This document shows positions 9,445 through 18,934 of a stretch of 64,000 bases of DNA, one piece after another; position 1 is the stretch's first letter, and each line of letters starts with the position of its first letter. Where the stretch lies: assembly GCF_040151475.1 (NCBI RefSeq), contig NZ_JBDKWG010000148.1:90173-154172 (forward strand). The letters are read 5' to 3'. The DNA is from CAXBNB01 sp040151475 (GTDB lineage: Bacteria; Bacteroidota; Bacteroidia; Cytophagales; Cyclobacteriaceae). A program made the position numbers and the translations under genes. The notes under the pieces were generated by a model. It saw only the letters and a list, made by a program, of their open reading frames with translations. It had not been told where the DNA came from and ran no database searches.

Positions 9445-9462
9445 CCATTCGGTATTTATGAC

Positions 9463-10527
9463 ATGAAAATCTTATTTCTGGCACCATATCCTCCAGGGCA
9501 AGCCCCTTCTCAAAGGTTTAGATTTGAGCAATATTTCTTATTGCTGAAAAAACATACAATTGAATATTCTTTCCAATCTTTTCTGGATGAGAAAACCTGG
9601 CAGATTTTGTATTTGAATGGCAATACATTGAAGAAAGTACTGGGAATAGCAAAGGGTTTTATGAGGAGAACAATTCTGTTGTTCTCTTTATCAAAATATG
9701 ATGAGGTTTTCATCCATAGGGAGGTAACACCAATCGGCCCGCCAATTTTTGAATGGATTATTGCCAAATTGTTTAAAAAGGAAATCATATTCGATTTTGA
9801 TGATGCCATATGGCTGCCCAATACCAGTAAAGAAAATGTTATTGTCTCCGTATTAAAATGGCATTCAAAAACTGAAAGTATTTGTAAATGGAGTAAAACC
9901 ATTTCGGTTGGGAATCCTTATTTGGCGCAATATGCCGGTCAATTTTCTTCCAATGTTGTGGTGAATCCTACAACTATTGATACGGAACACCTGCATGTTC
10001 CCGTAGGTATAAACAACAAAATCCCCGTTATCGGCTGGACGGGAACGCATTCTACAGGTAAGTATCTGGCATCAATAATCAGTGCGCTGAATGAAGTATC
10101 TAAAACCCAAAGCTTTAAGTTTTTGTATGTCTCCAATAAAACTCCTGATTTTGAAATTCCAAATCTGGAATTTGTAAAATGGATGAAGGAATCAGAGATA
10201 GACCAACTTAACCACATTGATATTGGAATAATGCCGCTTGAAGACGATCAATGGTCTGAAGGTAAATGTGGATTTAAGGCATTGCAGTATATGGCGTTGG
10301 AGATCCCTGCTTTGGTGTCTCCTGTAGGTGTCAATTCAACGATTGTGGACGATGGAGTGAATGGATACCACTGTAAATCAGAAGCGGACTGGGTAGTGCG
10401 TTTAACGGAGCTAATTGAAAATCCTGAATGGAGAAGAAAAATGGGAGCAGAAGGGAGAAAAAAAGTGATAGCGCAATATTCCGTGAAATCCAATTCAGAA
10501 AATTTTCTAAAAATAGTAAAAGGATAA
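9463..10527 (+). CDS. Glycosyltransferase family 4-like (GT-B)
   Basis: 354 residues from ATG 9463; a longer frame from TTG 9442 is less likely because that TTG lies inside a promoter box. It begins MKILFLAPYPPGQAPSQRFR, the N-terminal Rossmann start of GT-B enzymes. It has FDFDDAIW near residue 110, VIGWTGTHST near 190, and the donor-site region CGFKALQYMALEIPALVSPVGVN near residue 270, which resembles the E-x7-E region of GT4 enzymes. It probably adds a sugar to a surface glycan in the cytoplasm. It is divergent from gmd and separately transcribed, so it may serve a different glycan. Donor and acceptor are unknown. Confidence 0.85.
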   Translation: MKILFLAPYPPGQAPSQRFRFEQYFLLLKKHTIEYSFQSFLDEKTWQILYLNGNTLKKVLGIAKGFMRRTILLFSLSKYDEVFIHREVTPIGPPIFEWIIAKLFKKEIIFDFDDAIWLPNTSKENVIVSVLKWHSKTESICKWSKTISVGNPYLAQYAGQFSSNVVVNPTTIDTEHLHVPVGINNKIPVIGWTGTHSTGKYLASIISALNEVSKTQSFKFLYVSNKTPDFEIPNLEFVKWMKESEIDQLNHIDIGIMPLEDDQWSEGKCGFKALQYMALEIPALVSPVGVNSTIVDDGVNGYHCKSEADWVVRLTELIENPEWRRKMGAEGRKKVIAQYSVKSNSENFLKIVKG

Positions 10528-10528
10528 T

Positions 10529-11695
10529 CTACATTTTTTTCATTTCCTTCAAATACCGGACAGCCAGTTTATGTGATGGATGTTTGCCTTTAGCCAGTTT
10601 TTTCACATTTTTAAAATACTCTTCGGCTAATTTTTCGTCTCCCTCCTGAAAAGCGATTTTTCCCAAATTGAGCAATGAATATAGATGGTATCCCATTTTT
10701 TCGGCATTCGCATCCAGGCCGAACTCAACCGCTTTGGTGTAGTATTTTTTTGATTCACCTCTTAAACCTCTTTTTCTATAAATCTCACCCAGGAAAAAAG
10801 AGGCATATCTTCCATTGTTACTTTCATAGCCTACATATCCACTATCCAGCTTATTCAATATAGACAAAGCTTCTCTTTCGGCTTCCTGATTTCTACCAGT
10901 TGCGTACAGTACTCTGGTGTAAAAACGATGAAAATAAGGGTTGTTGGGGAAAGTTTGAGCTAAATATTGTGAAACAGGCAATGCCTCCATTGGATTATTT
11001 TCTTCATTGGCTAAAATCCTCATTAGAAAATACTGCGCCTCAGTACGAGTAAAAAATGCATTGTTAGCCACTTCTTTCAATTGCTTGATTCCAAGTTCTT
11101 TGTCCCCATTTTTAAAGAAAAGCATTATGGGTTTTAGGAGCGGATAGTTTTCAGGTATCCATACCGAGTAATAATTGTAAAGGGCGTCACCAAATAATAT
11201 TTCAGCACCGTATTCTCCTTTGCCTCGACAGTAATCCAAATACTTGAGTGCGTTTTTTCCGGCTGTAGCTGCCTTAGTCCAGTTACTTCTTTCTGCGTGC
11301 ACCCGACCTATAAACGCATAAGTAGCTGAGAGGAAAAATCCCCCTTCCACAGTACTCCCTTTGTCAAAAATATTTTGAGAAGCCACCAGTGAGCTATCCA
11401 TATAAGCGAAAAAAGTCTCATCAAATCCTGTGTTGGTGACATCCGGAACCATTCGCCACCACTGACTGAGGCCGAGCATGAAATAAGGAAGAGGATGCCA
11501 GCCATATTTTTTCTTTAACCATCTAAACTGGCTATCAGCTCTGGTGAAATCAAAATTATACATGTTGTTGATGCCTTCAGTTGATTCGATCTGGATATTC
11601 ATGTCCATCAAAAGCATTGGGATACTGTCGTTTTTAGCAGCAGTTAGCTCCAGGCTACAAAGGCAAATGAGATATGTAATAAAATGTTTTTTCAA
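10529..11695 (-). CDS. Exported TPR-repeat protein
   Basis: 388 residues with an N-terminal signal peptide (hydrophobic residues 5-16, small residues before about 21), so probably periplasmic. The body is alpha-helical and shows tetratricopeptide-like pairs: repeated A/G-x3-Y/F patterns such as QYFLMRILANEEN, HRFYTRVLYATGRNQEAE and AEEYFKNVKKLAKG. No catalytic motif is visible. The only start consistent with a signal peptide is TTG 11695: an in-frame stop lies 7 codons upstream and no ATG lies between. It converges on the glycosyltransferase gene with one base between stops. Such proteins usually scaffold complexes; the partner is unknown. Confidence 0.75.
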   Translation of the reverse strand: MKKHFITYLICLCSLELTAAKNDSIPMLLMDMNIQIESTEGINNMYNFDFTRADSQFRWLKKKYGWHPLPYFMLGLSQWWRMVPDVTNTGFDETFFAYMDSSLVASQNIFDKGSTVEGGFFLSATYAFIGRVHAERSNWTKAATAGKNALKYLDYCRGKGEYGAEILFGDALYNYYSVWIPENYPLLKPIMLFFKNGDKELGIKQLKEVANNAFFTRTEAQYFLMRILANEENNPMEALPVSQYLAQTFPNNPYFHRFYTRVLYATGRNQEAEREALSILNKLDSGYVGYESNNGRYASFFLGEIYRKRGLRGESKKYYTKAVEFGLDANAEKMGYHLYSLLNLGKIAFQEGDEKLAEEYFKNVKKLAKGKHPSHKLAVRYLKEMKKM

Positions 11696-11781
11696 TAAAT
11701 TGATGGGTAAACCCGGTCAAGTTTGTAATTATACGTTCTAATTTATTTAATGATTTCGAATTCTATATAACTTTAAGATAA

Positions 11782-12558
11782 ATGAAAAAGACAACTATGA
11801 AGAATCTAATAAAAGCAATTGCATTAATGGCATTTCTTATGCTGTCTGTGGTAGTTCCAGAGGTTCAGGCACAACAAGACAAAATACCTGCCAATGATGG
11901 TGAAGTTACAATCATTCCAATTAATCATGCTACGTTGGCACTAAAATGGAAAAATGAAGTGATTTATTTTGACCCTTCCGGTGATATGGGATTGTTCGAT
12001 AAAGTAGAAAAACCAACTGCTATTTTAATAACAGACATTCATGGTGATCATTTTAACTTATCAACACTTAATAATCTAAGTGCGGGTAGTGTAAAAATCA
12101 TAGCACCAAAGGCTGTAGCAGATCAGCTTCCAAGAAGTTTTACTAACGTAAAGATTCTGGGTAACTCTGAAAAGATAGACATCAATGGAATTAATATTGA
12201 AGCCATACCGATGTACAATTTACCGGAAACGGAGGACTCCCGACATCCAAAAGGACGTGGAAATGGCTATGTCCTGACCATAGGAGGAAAAACGATTTAT
12301 GTTTCAGGAGATACTGAAGATATTCAGGAAATGAGGGCACTGCAAAATATCGATGTTGCTTTTGTTTGCATGAATTTGCCTTATACTATGGATGTAGATG
12401 CTGCTGCAAGTGCAGTCGTCGAATTTAAGCCTTCAATTGTTTATCCTTATCATTTTAGAGGACAGGGAGGTTTTAGTGATGTAGATAAATTTAAAGAATT
12501 AGTGACTTCACAAAACAATTCCATTGATGTGAGGTTAAGAAAATGGTATGGCAAATAA
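11782..12558 (+). CDS. Exported metallo-beta-lactamase-fold hydrolase (UlaG-like)
   Basis: 258 residues with a Sec signal peptide (hydrophobic stretch about 9-27, cleavage after VQAQ). The mature part has the MBL-fold zinc motif TDIHGDHF (about 84-91), further ligand regions YVSGDTED (about 173-180) and YPYHF (about 220-224), matching the lactonase/UlaG-like branch. It likely hydrolyses a small ester, lactone or phosphodiester in the periplasm; no substrate can be named. The VOC gene follows 17 bp downstream, so the pair is probably co-transcribed. Confidence 0.85.
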   Translation: MKKTTMKNLIKAIALMAFLMLSVVVPEVQAQQDKIPANDGEVTIIPINHATLALKWKNEVIYFDPSGDMGLFDKVEKPTAILITDIHGDHFNLSTLNNLSAGSVKIIAPKAVADQLPRSFTNVKILGNSEKIDINGINIEAIPMYNLPETEDSRHPKGRGNGYVLTIGGKTIYVSGDTEDIQEMRALQNIDVAFVCMNLPYTMDVDAAASAVVEFKPSIVYPYHFRGQGGFSDVDKFKELVTSQNNSIDVRLRKWYGK

Positions 12559-12575
12559 AATATTATTATAACTGA

Positions 12576-13370
12576 ATGAATTTTTTTTGTTTTCTCTTTT
12601 CTCTTATTCTACTTTTTACTGTTGAAGGTTTTTCTCAAAATACTAATCCCGAAAAAAAGCTTCATTTATCAGAAGTCAGGATGATGGCACGAGATGTTTT
12701 TCAATCTGCTAAATGGTATGCCAGACATTTGAATTTTAAAGTAACAAAATCTAAACATAGGGAATTTGTTATCCTAGAAAATGGAGATTTTACACTTCAT
12801 ATAGTTACAGCGAAACAGACGGTTACGCCAAGTCAGATAGAAATGCCTCCAAATAAAGAGCGAATCAATGGGTATTATGAGCTCGGCTTTCTTTGCAACG
12901 ATCTCGATAGTTTGATGTATCAGTATGAAGGACGTGAAATAAGAAGGGTTAAAGAATTGGGTTTTGACCTGGACTATAAAACCAAAACAGTGGTACTTGC
13001 AGATCCTGATGGTAACAGGGTGAAACTGTTTCAGGCGAGCAAGGACCAGATTCCAAATATTAATTACTTCAAAGCGAACCTTGTTTCTATTACTACTTCC
13101 GACCTGGAAACAGGAGTGAGGTGGTACCAAACCAATTTAGGGTTTCAGGAAATACTCAAAAATTATTCAAAAGATTCAAATACCACCATTAGTATTTTGA
13201 GAAAGGATGACATGACTATTGAGCTTCAGGAGTTGTCAGGGCGTACGATGGAAATAACAGAATTACTCAGTAACCAAATAGAATTAACCGGATTTAGTGA
13301 AATTATTCTTAGCAATAATAAAGAGCTGGTCGATATTACAGATAATGATGGTAATAAATTAAAGTATTGA
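12576..13370 (+). CDS. Exported VOC/glyoxalase-fold protein with two tandem modules
   Basis: 264 residues: a signal peptide (1-20, ending FSQ), then two vicinal-oxygen-chelate modules. The first (about 30-150) shows ARDVFQSAKWYARHLNF and VVLADPDGNRVKLFQ; the second (about 165-264) shows TTSDLETGVRWYQTNLGF and ends ITDNDGNKLKY. Each resembles half of a glyoxalase/dioxygenase-fold enzyme. Metal ligands are not obvious in the second module, so it may be a binding protein rather than an enzyme. It is adjacent and co-directional with the exported MBL hydrolase, and the two may act on the same periplasmic compound (inference). Confidence 0.75.
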   Translation: MNFFCFLFSLILLFTVEGFSQNTNPEKKLHLSEVRMMARDVFQSAKWYARHLNFKVTKSKHREFVILENGDFTLHIVTAKQTVTPSQIEMPPNKERINGYYELGFLCNDLDSLMYQYEGREIRRVKELGFDLDYKTKTVVLADPDGNRVKLFQASKDQIPNINYFKANLVSITTSDLETGVRWYQTNLGFQEILKNYSKDSNTTISILRKDDMTIELQELSGRTMEITELLSNQIELTGFSEIILSNNKELVDITDNDGNKLKY

Positions 13371-13421
13371 AACAGTCAATCTACTTTTTTTGACCAAAGA
13401 ATACGAGTGCCTTACGTTGTG

Positions 13422-13429
13422 TAATTTTG
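13422..13429 (+). promoter_or_regulatory. Candidate -7 box upstream of ornithine aminotransferase
   Basis: TAATTTTG matches TAnnTTTG and lies 37 bp before ATG 13467. No TTG is found at the expected 17-23 bp spacing upstream, so support is weak. Confidence 0.3.
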
Positions 13430-13466
13430 AGATATTATACGAATCAAACAAGAAACATTACCCCAA

Positions 13467-14708
13467 ATGAAACATAAGATAGCAACACAAGAAGCCATTA
13501 ACCTGGAAAATAAATATGGTGCGCACAATTACCATCCACTTCCAGTAGTGCTTTCGAAAGGCGAAGGAGTATATGTCTGGGACGTGGAAGGAAAAAAGTA
13601 TTTTGATTTTCTTTCTGCATACTCAGCAGTTAACCAGGGGCATTGCCATCCTAAAATCGTAGGAGCTCTCAAACAGCAGGCTGAAATTTTGACTCTTACG
13701 TCGCGTGCGTTTTATAATGATGTACTGGGAGAGTACGAAAAGTACATAACAGAATACTTTGGTTTTGATAAGGTGCTTCCTATGAATACTGGAGCTGAAG
13801 CAGTAGAAACGGCTATTAAACTTACCAGAAAGTGGGCTTATGAAGTAAAAAGTATTCCTGAGAATGAAGCTAAAATTATTGTTTGTGAAAACAATTTTCA
13901 TGGTAGAACCACTACGATCATTTCATTTTCTAATGATCAGGATGCCCGCAAAAATTTTGGTCCATATACTGAAGGTTTTATCAAAATCCCATACAATGAT
14001 ATAGCAGCTTTGAAAGCAACTTTGATGCAGGAAAATATAGCAGGAATGTTGATGGAACCAATACAGGGAGAAGCCGGTGTTTATGTTCCTTATGATGGCT
14101 ATTTGCGAGAGGCGTATCAAGCTTGTAAAGAAGCTAATGTACTCTTTGTGGCAGACGAAGTTCAAACAGGTATCGCCAGAACGGGAAAATTACTGGCTTG
14201 TGATCATGAGAATGTAAAACCTGATGTCCTTATTTTAGGCAAAGCCATATCCGGAGGAGTTTATCCAGTATCGGCAGTTTTGGCAAATGATCCTGTGATG
14301 AACGTTATTCGTCCCGGACAGCATGGTTCTACTTTTGGAGGGAATCCATTGGCAGCCAAAGTTGCTATGGCTGCCCTAGAAGTAGTGAAAGATGAAAATC
14401 TGGCTGCTAATGCCGAGAAGCTTGGAATCATTTTTAGAGAAAGGATGAATGCACTTGTAAAAAGTTCCAACCTTATAGCCAGTGTGAGGGGAAAAGGTTT
14501 GCTCAATGCAGTTGTAATTAATGATTCTCCTGAGAGTACTACAGCGTGGGATATTTGTATGCTTTTGAAAGAAAACGGACTACTAGCCAAACCAACTCAT
14601 GGTAATATCATCAGGTTTGCACCACCACTCGTGATGACTGTCGATCAGCTTCATGAATGTTGCGATATTATTGAAAAGTCAGTTAAACAATTTGAACAAA
14701 AGGTGTAA
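13467..14708 (+). CDS. rocD: Ornithine-oxo-acid transaminase
   Basis: 413 residues, class III PLP aminotransferase of the usual OAT length. Visible motifs are YDFLSAYSAVNQGHCHP (substrate entry), MNTGAEAVETAIKL (PLP phosphate binding), NNFHGRT, FVADEVQTGIARTG, and the Schiff-base lysine in LILGKAISGG near residue 255. It transfers the delta-amino group of ornithine to 2-oxoglutarate, giving glutamate-semialdehyde, in arginine/ornithine breakdown and proline formation. It is a cytoplasmic homodimer in the family. It converges closely on the cytidine deaminase gene (10 bp between stops). Confidence 0.95.
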   Translation: MKHKIATQEAINLENKYGAHNYHPLPVVLSKGEGVYVWDVEGKKYFDFLSAYSAVNQGHCHPKIVGALKQQAEILTLTSRAFYNDVLGEYEKYITEYFGFDKVLPMNTGAEAVETAIKLTRKWAYEVKSIPENEAKIIVCENNFHGRTTTIISFSNDQDARKNFGPYTEGFIKIPYNDIAALKATLMQENIAGMLMEPIQGEAGVYVPYDGYLREAYQACKEANVLFVADEVQTGIARTGKLLACDHENVKPDVLILGKAISGGVYPVSAVLANDPVMNVIRPGQHGSTFGGNPLAAKVAMAALEVVKDENLAANAEKLGIIFRERMNALVKSSNLIASVRGKGLLNAVVINDSPESTTAWDICMLLKENGLLAKPTHGNIIRFAPPLVMTVDQLHECCDIIEKSVKQFEQKV

Positions 14709-14718
14709 GCGGGACAAG

Positions 14719-15204
14719 CTATTTTAGAAGAGAATTTTTCCCAAAAGCAAAAGGCAGGAGATCATTTACTTCCGTTTTTATTACTTCATTATCTGGCTGA
14801 ACTAGCAACAGGTTTATTGGTTGTTTCTGGTTGTTTCTGTATTCAAAGATAACCTGCCGACAACTGCCACATGGCCCTGCTTGTACATACTCTATGGCAT
14901 TTTTAGGTTTTGCAGCTACTGCTATCTTCAATATTACTTTGCCTGGATAATTGGCACCAATATGAAAAAGTGCTACCCGTTCAGCGCAGAGTCCCGATGG
15001 GTAAGCGGCATTTTCCTGATTGCTTCCAAGAACAATACTGCCGTCTTCCAACAGTACGGCAGCACCTACAAAAAAATCAGAATACGGAGCGTAAGCATTG
15101 TTTAAAGCTTCTTTTGCCTTACATACCAATATCGTTTCTATTTCATTCAGTTCATCAATATTGAAAATTTCAGCCTCAAACTCGTACTTAATTTTTCTTC
15201 CCAT
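14719..15204 (-). CDS. cdd: Cytidine deaminase
   Basis: 161 residues. The zinc-site motifs of the nucleoside-deaminase fold are intact: CAERVA with its catalytic glutamate (about residues 73-78) and PCGSCRQ (about 112-118). The upstream NAAYPSGL block is characteristic of the homotetrameric T-CDA class. It deaminates cytidine and deoxycytidine to uridine forms for pyrimidine salvage. An N-terminal extension of about 20 residues precedes the core. It is monocistronic and convergent with rocD. Confidence 0.94.
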   Translation of the reverse strand: MGRKIKYEFEAEIFNIDELNEIETILVCKAKEALNNAYAPYSDFFVGAAVLLEDGSIVLGSNQENAAYPSGLCAERVALFHIGANYPGKVILKIAVAAKPKNAIEYVQAGPCGSCRQVIFEYRNNQKQPINLLLVQPDNEVIKTEVNDLLPFAFGKNSLLK

Positions 15205-15378
15205 ATCTCAAAAAGTAAACCCGAAGTTTAATTCTTCACTTTAACCAAAACCAAGGGTACGATATTACTCAATATTTAGTGAAAATGTTTTGAATGGACA
15301 GTAATAATCTCATAAATTGCTTTATATTCTTAGGATTTGAATCAACTATTTACAGATCAAAAAAGTCAACTATACGCT

Positions 15379-16716
15379 ATGCAAAAAGTCCTGATTCTTG
15401 GAGCCGGAAGGTCGGCATCTACATTGATCCAATTTATGTTGGAGCATGCTGAGGTTTATGGCTGGTATGTCACCATTGGGGATATTGATGAAGCTTTAGC
15501 TGTCGAAAAGGCTGGTTCATGCAAGAATGCCAATGGCATCAAATTCAATATCAAATCCATCGAATCCACAGAAATTATCAAAGAAAACAATCTGGTGATT
15601 TCAATGCTTCCTGCGATGCTGCATTTAGATGTTGCTAAGGTTTGTGCAGCAAATGGTATCAATATGCTCACGGCATCTTACGTAACTCCGGAAATAAAAG
15701 CACTTTCTGAATCATTTGAGAAAAACAATGCTTGTTTGATTATGGAAATGGGGCTTGATCCGGGAATAGACCACATGTCGGCCATGCAAATATTGGATAG
15801 GATCAGAGGTGAGGGAAGTACGCTCAATTCTTTCGAGACATTTACCGGGGGACTTTTAGCCCCATCAAACAATGACAACCCATGGGAGTATAAATTTACC
15901 TGGAATCCCCGGAATGTAGTGATGGCTGGTCAAGGCAATGTGAAATTTATTCAGGAAGGAGCATACAAATACATCCCATATCAAAAACTCTTTAAAAGAA
16001 CGGAAATAATTTATATACCTGAATACGGATATTTTGAGGGATATGCCAATCGTGACTCTTTGAAATATTTGGAAGCTTATAAACTACAGGGAATAAAGAC
16101 GCTATACAGAGGTACCTTGAGACGTCCCGGCTTTTGCAAAGCATGGGATGTGTTTGTTCAACTTGGTGCCACTGATGACAGTTATGAAATGGAAGATGTG
16201 GCTGCCATGACCCATCGTCAGTTTATCAATTCATTTTTGTCGTATAATCCTTATGATTCCGTTGAGCTTAAGTTGGCTCACTACATGAACCTCGAATTGG
16301 ATTCGGAGATTATGTACAAACTCAAATGGTTAGGAATGTTTAGTGACGAGCCAGTGGGTTTGGAAAAAGGGACTCCTGCCCAAGTTTTGGAACAAATTTT
16401 AAAAAAGAAATGGACAATACAATCAAATGAACAAGACATGATTGTGATGTGGCATAAATTTAAATTTGTTCAGGAAAATGAGGAGAAGGAAATTCAGTCG
16501 CACATGGTAATTAAAGGTACTGATGCCACCAATACCGCTATGTCGAAAACAGTAGGTTTGCCACTGGCAGTAACTGCTAAGTTGATATTGAATGGAAAAT
16601 TAAAAATCAATGGTGTAAAAATTCCTACCGAAAAGGAGATATATGAACCTGTATTATCCGAATTGGAAGCCTACGGAATTACTTTTGTGGAACATGAAAT
16701 GGAAGTCTCTGCCTGA
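15379..16716 (+). CDS. Saccharopine dehydrogenase-family oxidoreductase
   Basis: 445 residues from ATG 15379; a TTG 42 bp upstream (15337) would add a non-conserved leader. The N-terminal Rossmann motif LGAGRSAST (about 6-14) is followed by the catalytic-domain signature EMGLDPGIDHMSAM near residue 130 and an N-terminus-like return near 390 (GTDATNTAMSKTVGLP). This matches the LYS9-type saccharopine reductase architecture. In fungi and animals it interconverts saccharopine and aminoadipate-semialdehyde plus glutamate. Bacteroidota normally make lysine by the diaminopimelate route, so here it may act in lysine catabolism or on another imino compound. Nearby rocD also produces an amino-acid semialdehyde, a possible metabolic link (inference). 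Confidence 0.85.
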   Translation: MQKVLILGAGRSASTLIQFMLEHAEVYGWYVTIGDIDEALAVEKAGSCKNANGIKFNIKSIESTEIIKENNLVISMLPAMLHLDVAKVCAANGINMLTASYVTPEIKALSESFEKNNACLIMEMGLDPGIDHMSAMQILDRIRGEGSTLNSFETFTGGLLAPSNNDNPWEYKFTWNPRNVVMAGQGNVKFIQEGAYKYIPYQKLFKRTEIIYIPEYGYFEGYANRDSLKYLEAYKLQGIKTLYRGTLRRPGFCKAWDVFVQLGATDDSYEMEDVAAMTHRQFINSFLSYNPYDSVELKLAHYMNLELDSEIMYKLKWLGMFSDEPVGLEKGTPAQVLEQILKKKWTIQSNEQDMIVMWHKFKFVQENEEKEIQSHMVIKGTDATNTAMSKTVGLPLAVTAKLILNGKLKINGVKIPTEKEIYEPVLSELEAYGITFVEHEMEVSA

Positions 16717-16754
16717 TAAAATTTGAGCTTCAAGATTTATTGTTAAAGCGATGC

Positions 16755-16762
16755 TATATTTG
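16755..16762 (+). promoter_or_regulatory. Candidate -7 box for the TonB receptor gene
   Basis: TATATTTG, an exact TAnnTTTG match, 39 bp before the TTG start at 16802. No well-placed TTG upstream element is visible (the nearest is only 12 bp away). Confidence 0.35.
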
Positions 16763-16801
16763 AACCATCATTTCTAATGTTGTGATAAAAATCAAAAAAT
16801 A

Positions 16802-18853
16802 TTGAGACAGATAATCTTTAGCTTGTTGGTTATGATACCATTATTCCTCCAGGCACAAACCAAGTCAGATTCAACAAATGTATCCAGCGGCATCACTCTG
16901 AGTGAGGTGGTCATTACCACGGATATTTTTGAAAACAAGAAAAAGGATTTTGCAGGATCGGTATCTGAGATAAAGCCTAAAATATTGAATCAGGCCAATG
17001 GACTTTATTTGCAGCCTGTGTTAAATTCCGTGCCAGGCGTTTACATGCAATCCGGAGCTTTAAATACCAACCGGATCACCATTCGGGGAATAGGTTCCCG
17101 GTCACCTTTTGCTACCAACAAAATCAAAGCATACCTGGATGATATTCCGCTTTCAACAGGTGAGGGAGAAACCACTTTGGAGGATATCGATTTCTCAACC
17201 CTTGGTGGAATAGAGGTGTATAGAGGGCCTGCTTCAACCATGTATGGTGCAGGCCTGGGAGGTGCTATACACATGGTTACAAAAAAAATGGCAAGGACTA
17301 ATTCCGGCTATTTTGATTTTTCTGTAGGCTCTTTTGGATTGAAAAAAGTTAATATCTCAGCACAAACAGGGAATGAAAATAGAGGAATAAACCTTTTTTT
17401 TCAGGATGTGAGTAGTGATGGGTATAGGCAAAACAATGAGTATGGCAGGCAATCTCTTTCGGCCATTGCCCGAACCAAAATAGGAGCTAAATCGTATCTT
17501 TCCGGCTATTTCAATTATACACACCTCAAATCATTTATTCCAAGTGCTTTGGATGAAGACACTTATTTGAATAGCCCGAAAAGTGCTGCTACGCAGTGGG
17601 CAAATGCCAAAGGATTTGAAGACAACAATAGAGTAAGGTTGGGGTTGTCGTTGAAAACGATGTACAATGAATTTACGGAAAGCACTCTGGCTGTTTTCAC
17701 TAATATTGGAAAATCAAGAGAAGTTACGCCTTTTGGAAATGAAGACATCACTACTTCTAATTTGGGTTTACGGGGAAAAATTAGAAGGAACTTTTTACCT
17801 CAGGATAAATTGGCTGTGGTGATGGGGACAGAAATATTTGTGGAGGGGTTCAGAATCAAAAGTTATGAGAATAACAACAGCCAAAATGGGGATATGACTT
17901 CTGATCTTAATCAGGATCGGAGCTATGGTAATGTTTTTCTGGCAACTGAGTATTTACCTTCCAAAAACTGGGTTTTGTCTGTCGGCGGAAATTTGAATTT
18001 CTCTTACTACAAAAATACGGACGAATATGTTGTTGGAAATAACGACTTGTCCGGGGATCACACTTTTTCTCCTATTTTTTCTCCTAAAATCAGTGTAACC
18101 CGTCACCTGAGTGAAAAAGTATCTGCTTACGGGCTGGTATCTCATGGTTTTTCATTGCCAACATTTGACGAAACACTCAATCCTGGAGGGAATATCAATG
18201 AAGACATCCGGCCTGAAAAAGGGCTCAATTATGAATTGGGGATAAAAGGTTCAGCACCAGGTGGCAAAGTGTATGCGGAATTGGTTTATTACACCATGCG
18301 GATCAATGATTTGTTGGTTGCCAGGCGAAACTCGGAGTTGGATTATTCAGGTTATAACGCCGGAAAAAGTACACACAATGGTGTCGAGATGTTGATCAAC
18401 CACCAACTGCTCAAAACGAATACTATTACTATTGATCAGAGTTTTAGCTATACCTTAATGCGCTACAGGTTTGATGAGTTTACAGATGATGACAAGGGAG
18501 ATTTTTCAGGCAATAAGTTGACAGGTGTACCAAGTTATACGACTAACTATTATATAAACATCGAATCGAATATTGGTGTTTATGCAAGAGTCAACTGGCA
18601 GAGTGTTGGAGAGATGCCTATTCTAGATGACAACTCGGTGTTTTCGGACGGTTACAATTTGGTAAACTTAAAAATTGGGTTTCAACAAGAGTTTGATAAG
18701 CTCAGTGTGAATGTCTATGGGGGGATCAACAACCTTTTAGATGAAAAATATGCTTCGATGCTCCAGATCAATCCTAATTTCAACAAACGATATTATTACC
18801 CCGGATTGCCCGTCAATTTCTTTTCCGGGATTAAAGTGGCGTATCGGTTTTAG
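16802..18853 (+). CDS. TonB-dependent outer-membrane receptor
   Basis: 683 residues. A signal peptide (1-19, ending LQAQ) precedes a plug domain (about 45-170) with ITIRGIGSRSPF and VYRGPASTMYGAGLGG, then a beta-barrel ending in aromatic FSGIKVAYRF, the C-terminal signature of outer-membrane barrels. No CarboxypepD_reg module is present, so it looks like a siderophore/cobalamin/metal-complex receptor rather than a SusC. The start is TTG 16802: an in-frame stop lies 27 bp upstream, no ATG lies between, and the first internal ATG would cut the signal peptide. It stands alone without a SusD, so the ligand is unknown. Confidence 0.92.
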   Translation: MRQIIFSLLVMIPLFLQAQTKSDSTNVSSGITLSEVVITTDIFENKKKDFAGSVSEIKPKILNQANGLYLQPVLNSVPGVYMQSGALNTNRITIRGIGSRSPFATNKIKAYLDDIPLSTGEGETTLEDIDFSTLGGIEVYRGPASTMYGAGLGGAIHMVTKKMARTNSGYFDFSVGSFGLKKVNISAQTGNENRGINLFFQDVSSDGYRQNNEYGRQSLSAIARTKIGAKSYLSGYFNYTHLKSFIPSALDEDTYLNSPKSAATQWANAKGFEDNNRVRLGLSLKTMYNEFTESTLAVFTNIGKSREVTPFGNEDITTSNLGLRGKIRRNFLPQDKLAVVMGTEIFVEGFRIKSYENNNSQNGDMTSDLNQDRSYGNVFLATEYLPSKNWVLSVGGNLNFSYYKNTDEYVVGNNDLSGDHTFSPIFSPKISVTRHLSEKVSAYGLVSHGFSLPTFDETLNPGGNINEDIRPEKGLNYELGIKGSAPGGKVYAELVYYTMRINDLLVARRNSELDYSGYNAGKSTHNGVEMLINHQLLKTNTITIDQSFSYTLMRYRFDEFTDDDKGDFSGNKLTGVPSYTTNYYINIESNIGVYARVNWQSVGEMPILDDNSVFSDGYNLVNLKIGFQQEFDKLSVNVYGGINNLLDEKYASMLQINPNFNKRYYYPGLPVNFFSGIKVAYRF

Positions 18854-18878
18854 CCAGCACTTCTAAACCTCATTTACC

Positions 18879-18917
18879 CAACTCTGGCAAAGTCAATTGC
18901 TTTCCTGATCAGAGTTG
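18879..18917. terminator. Weak inverted repeat between convergent genes
   Basis: Arms of 8 bp (18879-18886 and 18910-18917) pair perfectly around a 23-bp loop, between the stops of the TonB receptor and the cold-shock-domain gene. There is no strong T-run on either side, so a bidirectional terminator is only a suggestion. Confidence 0.3.
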
Positions 18918-18934
18918 AATATGAGTTTTGGTGT

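Noticed and set aside
9442..9462. TTG start for the glycosyltransferase, adding MPFGIYD
   Set aside because: The TTG belongs to the TATGTTTG promoter box; ATG 9463 starts the conserved MKILFLAPYPP.
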